64,000 nt of DNA from Buttiauxella izardii (GCF_003601925.1 NZ_QZWH01000028.1:1-64000); one strand, 5' to 3'; counted from the stretch's first letter, positions 31,115-40,769 are shown. The notes: a model not told the origin generated them from the sequence alone. Made by a program: numbers and translations.

Positions 31115-33346
31115 TTAACGCTGTTTTGTGAGCAGTGATTCAAGCAAGCGCGGGCGTCCAATCAAATATCCCTGAATGTAATCAATCCCCAGGCTTTGAA
31201 CGGCTGCCTTAACAGCCTCATTCTCAACATACTCGGCAACCAGCTGCATTTTCTTCATTCGCGCTAACTGGCAAATCGAATCGACAATCTGGTAATCCAG
31301 GCTGCTGGTCAAAATATTGCGAATAAAACTGCCGTCGATTTTCAGGATGTCAGCGCTAATATCTTTCAGCCGCGCATAGCTGGCATAACCCGTACCGAAA
31401 TCGTCAATCGCTATCCGGCATCCCATATTTTGCAGCGCGGTTAACGTCGCGTTGGCCTGCTCAAGATTCGTCAGTGAATTGCTTTCGGTGACTTCAAAAA
31501 TAAGCTGCCAGGGTTCTATTTTGTATCGCGCCAGCAGGCGTTTCACTTCACCCGCAAACTGCAAACGCCCGACGGAAGCCGGTGTCAGGTTGATGGAAAA
31601 ACGACTGCCGGGAAGTTGCTCGCGGTGTTCATCCATAAATTTGAGCGTGGCCTCTAATACCCATTTGTCGATTTTTGAAGACAAGCCAAATTCATGTGCC
31701 ACCGGCAAAAACGTATCCGGCGTGAACATTTTGTCGTCTTCGTTATCGCCCTTCATGCGCAGCAAAATTTCATGGTAAGCATCACCCCGAATCCCTTCGA
31801 TGCGCTGGGCCATCAACACAAAACTTCCGGTATCAATGGCGGCTTGCAGGCGGTTCATCATCGCAACTTTTTTTCTCACCGCATTCTGCACGTGGTTTGA
31901 ACCTTGTTGCTGCAAACTTTCAGGCTTAGAGGTCGAGAGCGATAAATCAGCCATCGTGCTGAGTTCGCCCAACAGGAAGGAAATATGGTTAACCGGCTGG
32001 CGAATATAACAATAGCTGATGCCCACTTGTGGCTGCATTGCCATGCCATCCCACATAAATCGGAATTGCTTTACTCGCTGGTCGAGGATTTCGATGCGCT
32101 CATGATAAGAGTCATAACCCAGGCGAACAGCCAGTTCATGCCCCGACAAATGGTAAACCTGCTCATCAGTCGTCAAGACCGGCTGGAGGTAATCGTTAAG
32201 CTGCTGTTTATATTGAATGCGCAGCTGCACTCCATAATTCCGACCGAGCAACTCCAACTCGGGGACGCGCAAAAACGCTAAAGCTGAATAAGAGTGACGG
32301 GATAAATCCCGGTTTAGCGCCCGCAGGTTTGGCATTTGTACAATCGGGTCGATAAAAGCCACGCGACGCGCTTTATTGTGCAAAAAGCGCTGGCGTGTGG
32401 TGACCACCGCCATCAAATAGATGGTAATAGAAAAGACCGCGTAGCTGGATGACGCTATCGCCAGGTGAAGCTGGAAGCCCATATACGGCGGCAGATAGTT
32501 ATGAAAACCACTGCACAAAATGGTGAGTACCACCATCCATGCGGTGGTGATGAACAGAAAACCAAAGCGCATCGCGCCCCAAAGCATCAACGGCAGAATC
32601 AGCGTCAACGTATAGTCGGTGGTGAAAATGCTGCTGAAATCATCAATCGGAACTAATAATAAGCCGACCAAAACAGCGACCAGCACGGCCCACAACGTAA
32701 TCTCAAGCTTCGTCACGCCAGACTGCATTTGTGCTTTCATGCGCGAGCGGAACGAAAACACAAAGCGCGGGTTGCGGCACATGCGAATGAGGGAATAGAA
32801 AAATGGCGTTCCGGTCAGGCAGCCGACTAGCACGGCCTGGAAATTGATAAGCGTCCGGGTGTGTAGAGGGCTTTCCGCAGCCACGTTATTAACGCCACCG
32901 TACCAGCCGAAGAAAAGCCCCATCTGGTAGATGACCAGGAATAGCACTGAGTTAACAATGACCAGCCAAAGCATGCGTTGAGAGGTTAACTTGATGACGC
33001 CGAACATGACCGAACTGCGCCGCGGCACGAATATCCGGTAGCCTCCCCAACTGACAGCTATGGGAATCACAAAGTGAACCACCGCCAGCAATGCAGTCAG
33101 TCCGCCGTTCAGGGGGATGTAGCGAATGAGTAGCGCGAGAATAATGCCAGGTAGCGCGGCCCAGCCGAAAACCAGCAAGAAAGCCGTCATCAAGCCCAGC
33201 GGCATATAGATGAGGAAAACACGGCTCCCATCCATAATGGTATTTGCGTTACACCATTCAGCGACAGGAAGAAACAGGCTCGGCAGCACCAGAGGCAGCG
33301 CCCACCATTTGTTGTTATTTTTTTTATACCAGCTTGCCAGAGACAT
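31115..33346 (-). CDS. pdeF: Cyclic-di-GMP phosphodiesterase PdeF (YfgF) with degenerate GGDEF
   Basis: 743 residues (about 747 in E. coli). An N-terminal MASE1 sensor with some 8-10 hydrophobic helices (~15-320) is followed by a GGDEF domain whose signature is degenerate (LSGHELAVRL), so no cyclase activity is expected. The C-terminal EAL domain is intact apart from a variant EIL core: YHEILLRM, IFEVTESNS, and the metal/lysine motif AIDDFGTGYASYARL...ILKIDGSFI. The E. coli homologue is an active, low-oxygen-related phosphodiesterase. It is divergent from yfgG; an FNR-like site lies upstream. Confidence 0.95.
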   Translation of the reverse strand: MSLASWYKKNNNKWWALPLVLPSLFLPVAEWCNANTIMDGSRVFLIYMPLGLMTAFLLVFGWAALPGIILALLIRYIPLNGGLTALLAVVHFVIPIAVSWGGYRIFVPRRSSVMFGVIKLTSQRMLWLVIVNSVLFLVIYQMGLFFGWYGGVNNVAAESPLHTRTLINFQAVLVGCLTGTPFFYSLIRMCRNPRFVFSFRSRMKAQMQSGVTKLEITLWAVLVAVLVGLLLVPIDDFSSIFTTDYTLTLILPLMLWGAMRFGFLFITTAWMVVLTILCSGFHNYLPPYMGFQLHLAIASSSYAVFSITIYLMAVVTTRQRFLHNKARRVAFIDPIVQMPNLRALNRDLSRHSYSALAFLRVPELELLGRNYGVQLRIQYKQQLNDYLQPVLTTDEQVYHLSGHELAVRLGYDSYHERIEILDQRVKQFRFMWDGMAMQPQVGISYCYIRQPVNHISFLLGELSTMADLSLSTSKPESLQQQGSNHVQNAVRKKVAMMNRLQAAIDTGSFVLMAQRIEGIRGDAYHEILLRMKGDNEDDKMFTPDTFLPVAHEFGLSSKIDKWVLEATLKFMDEHREQLPGSRFSINLTPASVGRLQFAGEVKRLLARYKIEPWQLIFEVTESNSLTNLEQANATLTALQNMGCRIAIDDFGTGYASYARLKDISADILKIDGSFIRNILTSSLDYQIVDSICQLARMKKMQLVAEYVENEAVKAAVQSLGIDYIQGYLIGRPRLLESLLTKQR

Positions 33347-33694
33347 TGAAATTCGCCAGGAACCCTATCATCCAGCTCGGGTATGTTTCGAACAGGTATC
33401 CAACCCGGACGTTATGCCCATATCGCTATGGGATAGAGTGCAGATTTTAGTTAGGGATTTTGTTATGAATATGATCTAAATCAATTTCTCCGATAAGTTT
33501 GTGCTTTATTTGCAAAATATGCAAAAAAGTAACTGCATAAAGACTCATCAACTAATATTAAGAAATGTTTATATAACAAGGAGAAATGATTTAGCGTGTA
33601 TTTCTGAGAAGAACAGGATTTGACCTTGCGGCATCACTATGCCTAAATATTGCCACCGCCCACGGTTGATGGGTAAACCTCAAGGATCATTTGC
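33347..33694. other. Intergenic region between pdeF and yfgG
   Basis: About 350 A/T-rich bases hold the divergent promoters of pdeF and yfgG. The only signal that could be supported is the FNR-like site at 33471-33484. An ORF crossing the pdeF start on the plus strand is taken as a shadow. AAGGA at about 33672-33676 sits upstream of the yfgG start. Confidence 0.5.
33471..33484. promoter_or_regulatory. Candidate FNR-type site upstream of pdeF
   Basis: ATGATCTAAATCAA matches the FNR consensus TTGATNNNNATCAA at 9 of 10 defined positions. It lies 125 bases before the pdeF start. This fits the low-oxygen link of E. coli YfgF, but a single near-match is weak proof. Confidence 0.45.
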
Positions 33695-33883
33695 GTGACA
33701 CAGGTTACGAGTATGCGAAGACGACATAAATTCAATAATCGTATGACCCGCATTATTCTGCTTATCAGTTTTCTCTTCCTTTTTGGCCGTTTTGTCTACT
33801 CTGCCATCGGTGCCTGGTATCATCATCAGGACAAAGTAGAAGCACAGCAAAGTAGCCTGTCCGTGGACAACAATAGCCGGTAA
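33695..33883 (+). CDS. yfgG: Small membrane protein YfgG
   Basis: 62 residues from GTG 33695 (AAGGA upstream). Basic N-terminus (MRRRHKFNNRMTR), one membrane helix (IILLISFLFLFGRFVYSAIGAWYHH) and a polar tail. It aligns with E. coli YfgG and has the same place between pdeF and guaA, although here an HxlR/MFS pair follows. No firm function known. Confidence 0.88.
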   Translation: MTQVTSMRRRHKFNNRMTRIILLISFLFLFGRFVYSAIGAWYHHQDKVEAQQSSLSVDNNSR

Positions 33884-33959
33884 CGCCTTCTTTTAATTAA
33901 AAAATAATAACACTGACTCTAGCCGGTGCGATTTGTTGCGTCTGTTGTGTCATGTAGAT

Positions 33960-34406
33960 TCACTTTACCTTCAGCACTTCAGTGGCATCTGGTGCCAGCA
34001 CCGTGCCATCTTGCGCAGTGGGAGTCATGAAAGCAATCGGCTTGCCCGAACGTTTATCGATCAACAATGAATGACGCTCGCCGTTCTCGAACAGATGCTG
34101 TTCACCCCATTGGCGCAGCGCCACCACAACGGTAAACAGGCTTTGCCCTTTGGCTGTCAGCACGTATTCCTGATACGCCGTACCATCCGATGCACCCTGC
34201 ATTTCAAGAATGCCTCCCTCCACCAACTTGCGCAGTCGGTCAGTGAGAATATTCCGCGCCACGCCAAGACTGCGTTGAAAATCCCCAAAGCGGCGTGTGC
34301 CATCGAAGGCATCACGTACGATGAGAAGCGACCAACGATCGCCAATGAGATCGACGCCACGGGCTACGGGGCATGGTTCTTTGTTCATCGGTTTACGGGG
34401 CGGCAT
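33960..34406 (-). CDS. HxlR-family winged-helix transcriptional regulator
   Basis: 148 residues. The N-terminal HxlR domain is clear: a cysteine after the basic start (KEPCPVARGVDLIGDRWSLLIVRDAF), the recognition helix in FGDFQRSLGVARNILTDRLRKLVEGGIL, and the wing YQEYVLTAKGQSLF. HxlR proteins are often thiol- or quinone-responsive repressors in which the conserved cysteine senses reactive compounds; here that role is inferred. The ~50-residue C-terminal tail (RHSLLIDKRSGKPIAF) is common in proteobacterial members. It is divergent from an MFS exporter and probably controls it and itself through two palindromes in the 106-base gap. Not part of the E. coli gene order. Confidence 0.9.
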   Translation of the reverse strand: MPPRKPMNKEPCPVARGVDLIGDRWSLLIVRDAFDGTRRFGDFQRSLGVARNILTDRLRKLVEGGILEMQGASDGTAYQEYVLTAKGQSLFTVVVALRQWGEQHLFENGERHSLLIDKRSGKPIAFMTPTAQDGTVLAPDATEVLKVK

Positions 34407-34437
34407 TGCTTTTCCTCAAATGGTTAACAGGTTTCCA

Positions 34438-34452
34438 GTTGCATTTTAAAAC
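34438..34452. promoter_or_regulatory. Candidate HxlR operator, site 1 (degenerate)
   Basis: GTTGCATTTTAAAAC resembles the perfect palindrome at 34475-34489 with three changes. It lies 31 bases before the HxlR start codon, so it could serve autorepression. Confidence 0.5.
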
Positions 34453-34474
34453 TACTTAACCTAGCATTCAATCA

Positions 34475-34489
34475 GTTTCATTTTGAAAC
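34475..34489. promoter_or_regulatory. Candidate HxlR operator, site 2 (perfect palindrome)
   Basis: GTTTCATTTTGAAAC has perfect 6-base arms around a 3-base centre. It lies 23 bases before the MFS start and 37 bases (about 3.5 helical turns) from site 1. Placement fits repression of the exporter. Flanking TAACCTAG and CTAGGTTA also pair across the region. Confidence 0.6.
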
Positions 34490-34512
34490 TAGGTTAATGG
34501 AGTTGATACCGA

Positions 34513-35736
34513 ATGAAAACGTCTCTTGTCTCACCGTTACAGCAAGATCAAAGCAGCACGCAGACACGGCGTACGAATATGTCCGTCAGCCTGGTGTGGC
34601 TTTTCGCCATTGCCAGTGGGTTGAGCGTAGCAAATGTCTATTACGCACAGCCTTTGCTCGACACGCTAGCGCAGGAGTTCGGAATCAGCCATGCAGCCGT
34701 TGGCGGGGTGGTGACAGCCACACAAATTGGCTGCGCTCTGGCTTTGCTGTTTCTGGTGCCATTAGGTGACCAAATAGATAGACGTCGTCTGATGGCATTG
34801 CAGTTGCTGGCTTTAGTGGCAGCGCTAGTCGCCGTGGGCATGGCGCACTCTGCACCTGCTCTACTCGCTGGCATGCTCGCCGTGGGCTTACTAGGGACCG
34901 CGATGACGCAAGGTCTTATCGCCTATGCAGCCAGTGCCGCGGCTCCAAATGAACAAGGGCGTGTTGTGGGTGTGGCACAAAGCGGCGTGTTCATTGGCCT
35001 GCTTTTAGCTAGGGTATTTTCCGGAGGCATTAGCGATTTAGCGGGCTGGCGCGGCGTATATTTTTGCGGCGCTGCGCTGATGCTTTTGGTTGCATTTCCA
35101 CTATGGCGACAATTGCCCAGACTGGCTGTCACGCAAAATAACATGAGCTATCCGCGCCTGATCGCTTCAATGCTGACCCTGCTGCGGGAGGATAAAGTCC
35201 TGCAAGTGCGCGGCGTACTGGCGTTACTGATGTTTGCTGCGTTTAATATCTTCTGGAGCGCGCTGGTACTTCCATTAAGTGTGCCACCTTATAACTTCTC
35301 TCACACCACCATCGGCGCATTTGGGCTGGTTGGTGTCGTCGGTGCGTTGGCCGCGACACGAGCCGGGCAATGGGCCGATCGGGGATATGCACAACGCACA
35401 AGTGCAGTCGCCCTTTTGGCATTGCTCATAGCCTGGTGGCCGCTGTCGCTAATGGGGCAGTCGCTCGGCGTATTAGTTATCGGTATTGTGCTGCTCGATT
35501 TGGGTGGACAGGCACTTCACGTGACGAATCAGAGCATGATTTTTCACAGCCGTCCCGAAGCCCATAGTCGAATGGTCGGTCTGTACATGATGTTCTATGC
35601 AATCGGTAGCGGGCTGGGTGCTATCAGTACGACAGCAACTTATGCTTATTCTGGCTGGCAAGGCGTATGTCTGCTGGGGGCTGGAGTCAGTCTGTTTGCA
35701 CTGTTCTTTTGGTGGACTACGCGGCGAATTCAATAA
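34513..35736 (+). CDS. MFS drug/metabolite exporter (YnfM/arabinose-efflux type)
   Basis: 407 residues with 12 predicted helices. An N-terminal ~22-residue polar stretch precedes TM1 (SLVWLFAIASGLSVANVYYAQPLLDTLA), and the MFS motif A loop is GDQIDRRRLMALQL. The YAQPLL segment is typical of the DHA1-like group containing YnfM. Substrate unknown. A second possible start at 34579 would drop the polar stretch. Codon choice is less GC-biased than in neighbours (CTA, TTA, AGG more frequent by eye), consistent with acquisition together with the divergent HxlR gene. Confidence 0.88.
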   Translation: MKTSLVSPLQQDQSSTQTRRTNMSVSLVWLFAIASGLSVANVYYAQPLLDTLAQEFGISHAAVGGVVTATQIGCALALLFLVPLGDQIDRRRLMALQLLALVAALVAVGMAHSAPALLAGMLAVGLLGTAMTQGLIAYAASAAAPNEQGRVVGVAQSGVFIGLLLARVFSGGISDLAGWRGVYFCGAALMLLVAFPLWRQLPRLAVTQNNMSYPRLIASMLTLLREDKVLQVRGVLALLMFAAFNIFWSALVLPLSVPPYNFSHTTIGAFGLVGVVGALAATRAGQWADRGYAQRTSAVALLALLIAWWPLSLMGQSLGVLVIGIVLLDLGGQALHVTNQSMIFHSRPEAHSRMVGLYMMFYAIGSGLGAISTTATYAYSGWQGVCLLGAGVSLFALFFWWTTRRIQ

Positions 35737-35763
35737 TTAAAAAAGCCCGCTTTTAGCGGGCTT
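35737..35763 (-). terminator. Intrinsic terminator between the MFS gene and guaA
   Basis: Stem AAGCCCGCT/AGCGGGCTT with a 3-base loop (35743-35763); the minus strand reads TTTTTTAATT after it, so it ends the guaBA transcript. It may also end the MFS transcript. Confidence 0.92.
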
Positions 35764-35783
35764 AGAATCGCGTTACTGAGAAG

Positions 35784-37361
35784 TTATTCCCACTCGATAG
35801 TTGCTGGCGGTTTGCCAGAAATATCGTAAACCACACGGGAAATGCCGTTAACTTCGTTGATAATGCGGTTGGAGACACGGCCAAGGAAATCGTATGGCAG
35901 GTGTGCCCAATGCGCGGTCATAAAGTCGATGGTTTCCACTGCACGCAGTGAAACAACCCAATCGTATTTACGGCCATCGCCCATCACGCCAACAGAACGC
36001 ACCGGCAGGAACACGGTAAATGCCTGGCTCACTTTGTTATAGAGATCCGCTTTATGCAGCTCTTCAATAAAGATGGCATCGGCACGACGCAGCAGGTCGC
36101 AATACTCTTTCTTCACTTCACCCAGCACGCGCACGCCAAGACCTGGGCCTGGGAATGGATGACGATAGAGCATGTCGTACGGCAGGCCGAGTTCCAGGCC
36201 AATTTTGCGCACTTCGTCTTTGAACAGCTCACGCAGCGGTTCAACCAGCCCCATCTTCATCTCTTTCGGCAAGCCGCCCACGTTGTGGTGAGATTTGATG
36301 ACGTGTGCTTTGCCCGTCGCAGAAGCAGCAGATTCGATCACGTCAGGGTAAATCGTTCCCTGCGCCAGCCACTTCACGTCTTCCAGTTTCAGAGCTTCTT
36401 CATCGAAGACTTCAACGAAAACACGGCCGATGATTTTACGTTTCGCTTCTGGATCGTTCTCGCCTTTCAACGCGGACAGGAAACGCTCTTCGCCTTTAAC
36501 GTGAATAATATTCAGGCCGAAGTGGTCGCCAAACATGTCCATGACTTGTTCAGCTTCGTTCAAACGCAGCAGGCCGTTATCGACGAACACGCAAGTCAGA
36601 CGGTCACCAATGGCGCGGTGCAGCAGCATGGCGGTAACGGAAGAATCCACGCCACCGGACAAGCCCAGGATCACTTTGTCGTTGCCAACTTGTTCACGCA
36701 GGCGAACAATCGCATCTTCGATAATTTTTGCTGGAGTCCACAGCGCTTCGCAGCCGCAGATATCCAGAACAAAACGCTCCAGCAGACGCTGGCCCTGACG
36801 GGTATGGGTCACTTCCGGGTGGAACTGCACGCCATAAAAACGCTTTTCTTCGTTCGCCATAATCGCGAACGGGCAAGTTTCGGTGCTGGCAACGGTCACG
36901 AAGTCAGACGGGATAGCGGTGACTTTATCGCCATGGCTCATCCAGACGTCCAATAGCGGTTTGCCATCAGCACTCAGAGAATCTTCAATGCCGCGAACCA
37001 GTGCGCTGTCAGTTCTAACTTCGACCTGCGCGTAACCGAATTCACGTTCGTTAGAACCTTCAACGTGGCCGCCGAGCTGCATCGCCATGGTCTGCATGCC
37101 GTAGCACACACCAAATACCGGGACGCCTGCTTCAAATACGTATTCTGGCGCACGAGGGCTGTTCAGCTCTGTGGTGCTTTCCGGGCCACCAGAAAGGATG
37201 ATACCGCTTGGGTTGAAATCACGAATCTGTGCTTCAGTGACATCCCATGCCCACAGCTCACAGTAAACGCCCAGCTCACGCACACGGCGCGCAACCAGTT
37301 GAGTGTACTGAGAACCGAAATCAAGGATAAGTATGCGATGTTTATGGATATTTTCCGTCAT
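35784..37361 (-). CDS. guaA: GMP synthetase GuaA
   Basis: 525 residues, the E. coli length. N-terminal class I glutamine amidotransferase with the catalytic Cys86 in [10 protein letters not shown] and the His/Glu pair in [11 protein letters not shown]; then an ATP pyrophosphatase domain with the P-loop [12 protein letters not shown]; then the dimerisation domain ending [12 protein letters not shown]. It aminates XMP to GMP. It is the second gene of guaBA, 66 bases after guaB, with a hairpin between. Confidence 0.98.
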   Translation of the reverse strand: MTENIHKHRILILDFGSQYTQLVARRVRELGVYCELWAWDVTEAQIRDFNPSGIILSGGPESTTELNSPRAPEYVFEAGVPVFGVCYGMQTMAMQLGGHVEGSNEREFGYAQVEVRTDSALVRGIEDSLSADGKPLLDVWMSHGDKVTAIPSDFVTVASTETCPFAIMANEEKRFYGVQFHPEVTHTRQGQRLLERFVLDICGCEALWTPAKIIEDAIVRLREQVGNDKVILGLSGGVDSSVTAMLLHRAIGDRLTCVFVDNGLLRLNEAEQVMDMFGDHFGLNIIHVKGEERFLSALKGENDPEAKRKIIGRVFVEVFDEEALKLEDVKWLAQGTIYPDVIESAASATGKAHVIKSHHNVGGLPKEMKMGLVEPLRELFKDEVRKIGLELGLPYDMLYRHPFPGPGLGVRVLGEVKKEYCDLLRRADAIFIEELHKADLYNKVSQAFTVFLPVRSVGVMGDGRKYDWVVSLRAVETIDFMTAHWAHLPYDFLGRVSNRIINEVNGISRVVYDISGKPPATIEWE

Positions 37362-37393
37362 TGACGCTAATTCCGAGGCAAGTGAAACAAAAT

Positions 37394-37419
37394 AAAAACA
37401 CCCGGCAGAAAGCCGGGTG
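37394..37419 (-). terminator. Hairpin with T-run between guaB and guaA
   Basis: Stem CACCCGGC/GCCGGGTG (37399-37419), followed on the minus strand by TTTTTATTTTG. It has the form of an intrinsic terminator inside an operon, so it may attenuate guaA relative to guaB or stabilise the guaB 3' end. Confidence 0.7.
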
Positions 37420-37427
37420 CAGAAATT

Positions 37428-38894
37428 TTAAGAACCCATACGGTAGTTCGGGGACTCTTTAGTGATCGTCACATCGTGAACGTGACTTTCCTGAATGCCC
37501 GCACCGCTGATGCGTACAAATTCCGCTTTAGTACGCAACTCGTCGATGGTAGCACAGCCGGTCAGACCCATGCAGGAACGCAGGCCACCCATTTGCTGGT
37601 GAACGATCTCTTTCAGGCGGCCTTTGTATGCCACGCGGCCTTCGATACCTTCCGGCACCAGTTTGTCGGCTGCGTTATCAGTCTGGAAGTAACGGTCTGA
37701 AGAGCCTTTGGACATCGCGCCCAAAGAACCCATACCGCGGTAGGATTTGAATGAACGGCCCTGGTAAAGTTCGATTTCACCCGGAGATTCTTCAGTCCCT
37801 GCCAGCATGCCGCCAACCATCACCGCAGAAGCGCCTGCTGCGATAGCTTTAGCGATATCGCCAGAGAAGCGAATACCGCCATCAGCGATAACCGGGATGC
37901 CTGTACCTTCCAGCGCTTCAACCGCGTCAGCAACCGCCGTGATTTGTGGAACGCCTACGCCGGTAACGATACGAGTGGTACAGATGGAGCCTGGGCCGAT
38001 ACCGACTTTTACCGCACTCACACCGGCATCTGCCAGCGCACGAGCGCCGTTCGCGGTAGCAACGTTGCCGCCGATGATTTGCAGGTCAGGATATTTCGCG
38101 CGAGTTTCACGAATACGTTGCAGAACGCCTTCGGAGTGACCGTGGGAGGAGTCAATCAGTAAAACGTCGACACCAGCGGCTACCAGAGCGTCGATACGCT
38201 CTTCGTTGCCCGCACCTGCGCCAACGGCAGCCCCAACACGCAGACGGCCCTGGTCGTCTTTACAGGCGTTAGGTTTACGTTCTGCTTTCTGGAAGTCTTT
38301 TACGGTGATCATGCCTTGCAGATGGAAGTTACCATCGACAACCAGCGCTTTCTCAACACGTTTTTCGTGCATTTTAGACAGCACAATGTCACGCGCCTCG
38401 CCTTCTTTCACGGTAACCAGACGCTCTTTCGGGGTCATGTACACGCTAACAGGCTGGTTCAGGTCAGTCACAAAACGAACGTCACGACCGGTAATAATAC
38501 CGACCAGTTCGTTGGCCTCGGTGACAACCGGATAGCCCGCGAAACCGTTACGTGCGGTAAGTTCTTTCACTTCGTGCAGAGTGGTGGTCGGCAACACGGT
38601 CTGTGGGTCAGTCACAACGCCACTTTCGTGTTTTTTCACGCGTTTGACTTCTTCAGCCTGGCGCTCAATCGACATGTTTTTGTGAATGAAACCAAGTCCA
38701 CCTTCCTGAGCCAATGCAATGGCCAGACGGGCTTCCGTTACGGTATCCATGGCTGCGGACAGCATAGGGATATTCAAACGAATAGTTTTGGTCAGTTGGG
38801 TGCTGAGATCGGCCGTGTTAGGCAGAACTGTAGAGTGAGCTGGAACGAGGAGAACGTCATCAAACGTCAGTGCTTCTTTAGCGATTCGTAGCAT
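37428..38894 (-). CDS. guaB: IMP dehydrogenase GuaB
   Basis: 488 residues, the E. coli length. TIM-barrel with two inserted CBS domains (~93-205; [32 protein letters not shown]). The catalytic cysteine is in [15 protein letters not shown] (Cys305 region), with the flap RYFQ and the IMP-binding GGIRFSGD and GGMLAGTEE. It oxidises IMP to XMP with NAD+, the committed step to GMP. Led by a PurR box and divergent from xseA. Confidence 0.98.
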   Translation of the reverse strand: MLRIAKEALTFDDVLLVPAHSTVLPNTADLSTQLTKTIRLNIPMLSAAMDTVTEARLAIALAQEGGLGFIHKNMSIERQAEEVKRVKKHESGVVTDPQTVLPTTTLHEVKELTARNGFAGYPVVTEANELVGIITGRDVRFVTDLNQPVSVYMTPKERLVTVKEGEARDIVLSKMHEKRVEKALVVDGNFHLQGMITVKDFQKAERKPNACKDDQGRLRVGAAVGAGAGNEERIDALVAAGVDVLLIDSSHGHSEGVLQRIRETRAKYPDLQIIGGNVATANGARALADAGVSAVKVGIGPGSICTTRIVTGVGVPQITAVADAVEALEGTGIPVIADGGIRFSGDIAKAIAAGASAVMVGGMLAGTEESPGEIELYQGRSFKSYRGMGSLGAMSKGSSDRYFQTDNAADKLVPEGIEGRVAYKGRLKEIVHQQMGGLRSCMGLTGCATIDELRTKAEFVRISGAGIQESHVHDVTITKESPNYRMGS

Positions 38895-38955
38895 GGCAAT
38901 ATCTCAACCTGGGGTGAATGAGAACAGATAAAATATTGCCGCGGCATTATACAGA

Positions 38956-38971
38956 GCGGAATCGATTGCAT
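38956..38971 (-). promoter_or_regulatory. PurR operator of guaBA
   Basis: On the minus strand the site reads ATGCAATCGATTCCGC and matches the PUR box ANGCAANCGNTTNCNT at all defined positions but the last. It lies 62 bases before guaB, the position of the known E. coli guaBA PurR site. Confidence 0.75.
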
Positions 38972-39063
38972 CCACACTTTTTTCAGAAAACTCCTTGCCA
39001 AGTGCAATATGAAAGATACTATTGACCGAATAACCCGCTGATTTAAAATTTGATCTGGCTCAC

Positions 39064-40446
39064 ATGTCTTCGATAAATTCCCCTTCAATTTTTACCGTCA
39101 GCCGTCTGAATCAGACGGTCCGAATGCTATTGGAACAAGAGATGGGGCAAGTCTGGATCAGCGGTGAAATTTCTAACTTCACCCAACCGGCTTCCGGCCA
39201 TTGGTACTTCACGCTCAAAGACGATACCGCTCAAATTCGTGGAGCGATGTTCCGCAACAGCAATCGCCGCGTCACCTTCCGGCCGCAACATGGGCAGCAA
39301 GTTTTGGTGCGCGCCACTCTGACGCTGTACGAGCCGCGTGGCGATTACCAGATTATCGTTGAAAGTATGCAGCCTGCTGGTGAAGGTCTGTTGCAGCAGC
39401 AATACGAAGAGCTGAAACAACGCCTCACGGCGGAAGGATTATTTGAGCAAATTCATAAGCAGCCACTACCGAGTCCTGCCCGCCAGGTTGGGGTTATTAC
39501 TTCGAAAACGGGTGCCGCACTGCACGATATTTTGCACGTACTCAAACGCCGCGACCCTTCCCTACCGGTAATCATTTACCCGACCGCCGTGCAAGGTGCC
39601 GACGCGCCTGGGCAAATCGTCCGCGCCATCGAACTGGCAAATTTGCGCAAAGAGTGTGACGTGCTGATTGTCGGGCGCGGTGGCGGTTCGCTGGAAGATT
39701 TGTGGAGCTTTAACGACGAGCGTGTAGCTCGGGCAATTTTTGCCAGCACGATCCCCGTCGTTAGCGCCGTAGGGCATGAAACTGACGTCACGATCGCGGA
39801 TTTTGTCGCCGATGTTCGTGCGCCAACGCCTTCAGCCGCAGCGGAAATTGTCAGCCGTAATCAAGTCGAATTGCTACGCCAAATCCAGTCTCAACAGCAG
39901 CGTATGGAAATGGCGATGGATTACTACCTCGCCCAACGGACGCAGCGTTTCACGCGTCTGCATCACCGCTTGCAGCAACAGCATCCGCAACTGCGTCTGG
40001 CTCGCCAGCAAACGACGCTTGAGCGTTTGCAGCAACGCTTGACCGTCGCAATGGATGCCAAACTGCGGCGCAGCTCGCAACAGCAACAACGTCTCGCACA
40101 ACGCTTGAACCAGCAACAACCTCAAGCGCGAATCCACCGAGCGCAAACTCGTTTGCAGCAGCTGGAATATCGATTATCGCAGGTGGTAACGGCACGTCTG
40201 AGCAACACTCGCCAGCGCTTTGGCACGGCTATCGCACAGCTCGAAGCGGTCAGCCCGCTTGCAACGCTGGCACGTGGTTATAGCGTGACGACAGCGACGG
40301 ACGGCAAAGTGCTGAAGAAAACCAAACAGGTGAATTCCGGGGATACGCTCACTACGCGTCTGGAAGATGGCTGGGTTGAAAGCCAGGTCACCGGCATTAC
40401 ACCGGTGAAACCTGTTCGCGAGCGTAAAATAGCAGCGAAAAGTTAA
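39064..40446 (+). CDS. xseA: Exodeoxyribonuclease VII large subunit XseA
   Basis: 460 residues (456 in E. coli). N-terminal OB-fold (~1-110, [28 protein letters not shown]), central catalytic domain (~130-340) with [31 protein letters not shown] and [17 protein letters not shown] long Gln/Arg-rich coiled coil follows (~270-390), where XseB subunits bind, then a short C-terminal domain (LARGYSVTT). With XseB it degrades single-stranded DNA from both ends. It is divergent from guaB, and only 3 bases separate its end from convergent yfgJ. Confidence 0.97.
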   Translation: MSSINSPSIFTVSRLNQTVRMLLEQEMGQVWISGEISNFTQPASGHWYFTLKDDTAQIRGAMFRNSNRRVTFRPQHGQQVLVRATLTLYEPRGDYQIIVESMQPAGEGLLQQQYEELKQRLTAEGLFEQIHKQPLPSPARQVGVITSKTGAALHDILHVLKRRDPSLPVIIYPTAVQGADAPGQIVRAIELANLRKECDVLIVGRGGGSLEDLWSFNDERVARAIFASTIPVVSAVGHETDVTIADFVADVRAPTPSAAAEIVSRNQVELLRQIQSQQQRMEMAMDYYLAQRTQRFTRLHHRLQQQHPQLRLARQQTTLERLQQRLTVAMDAKLRRSSQQQQRLAQRLNQQQPQARIHRAQTRLQQLEYRLSQVVTARLSNTRQRFGTAIAQLEAVSPLATLARGYSVTTATDGKVLKKTKQVNSGDTLTTRLEDGWVESQVTGITPVKPVRERKIAAKS

Positions 40447-40449
40447 AAC

Positions 40450-40671
40450 TTAGCCGGCAATGGGCGCGAACTCGACGCGTTTCTTCGAGATTAATCCATG
40501 CCCGTTCTGGCAAAAATAATCTACTGCGCCACAGGCTTTTAAAACTTCCAGCGGCTTGTGGCAATCCGGGCAACGCGCTTCGAGATGGAAACTCTGCTGG
40601 CAAGTTTCGCAGAATGCGCCTGAGTCAGTTGGCTGTAGCGTGTTTTCACACACCGGACATTTGGTTTCCAT
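40450..40671 (-). CDS. yfgJ: Zinc-ribbon protein YfgJ
   Basis: 73 residues from ATG 40671 (AAGGAG site). Two double-CXXC modules (CPVCENTL...CETCQQ and CPDCHKPLEVLKACGAVDYFC) make a tandem zinc ribbon; the end HGLISKKRVEF is conserved in E. coli YfgJ. Function unknown. An upstream in-frame ATG at 40740 is rejected because homology starts at METKCP. E. coli has yfgH and yfgI between xseA and yfgJ; both are missing here. Confidence 0.9.
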   Translation of the reverse strand: METKCPVCENTLQPTDSGAFCETCQQSFHLEARCPDCHKPLEVLKACGAVDYFCQNGHGLISKKRVEFAPIAG

Positions 40672-40769
40672 AATTACTCCTTGCAATACTTCAACTATAT
40701 TCATCTTTTGATGCCACCAGAATGCTGGCGCACCGTGCATAACTTTGAGCTATCTCTCGAGGAAGGCAA

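Noticed and set aside
33210-33479. 89-residue ORF over the pdeF start region
   Set aside because: It overlaps the pdeF 5' end on the other strand and has no homology or ribosome site.
34438-34489. CRISPR-like or iteron interpretation of the two similar AT-rich palindromes
   Set aside because: Only two copies, in a regulator/exporter divergent gap; an operator pair explains them better.
36054-36956. 300-residue plus-strand ORF opposite guaA
   Set aside because: It is a long antisense shadow of guaA, rich in Gln/His/Phe as expected from reversed codons; guaA is unmistakable.
38316-38891. 191-residue plus-strand ORF opposite guaB
   Set aside because: Antisense shadow of guaB with no family features.
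40672-40769. Cobalamin riboswitch or EutR site before eutB
   Set aside because: The divergent gap is under 100 bases and shows no B12-box-like conserved sequence; too short for a full riboswitch.
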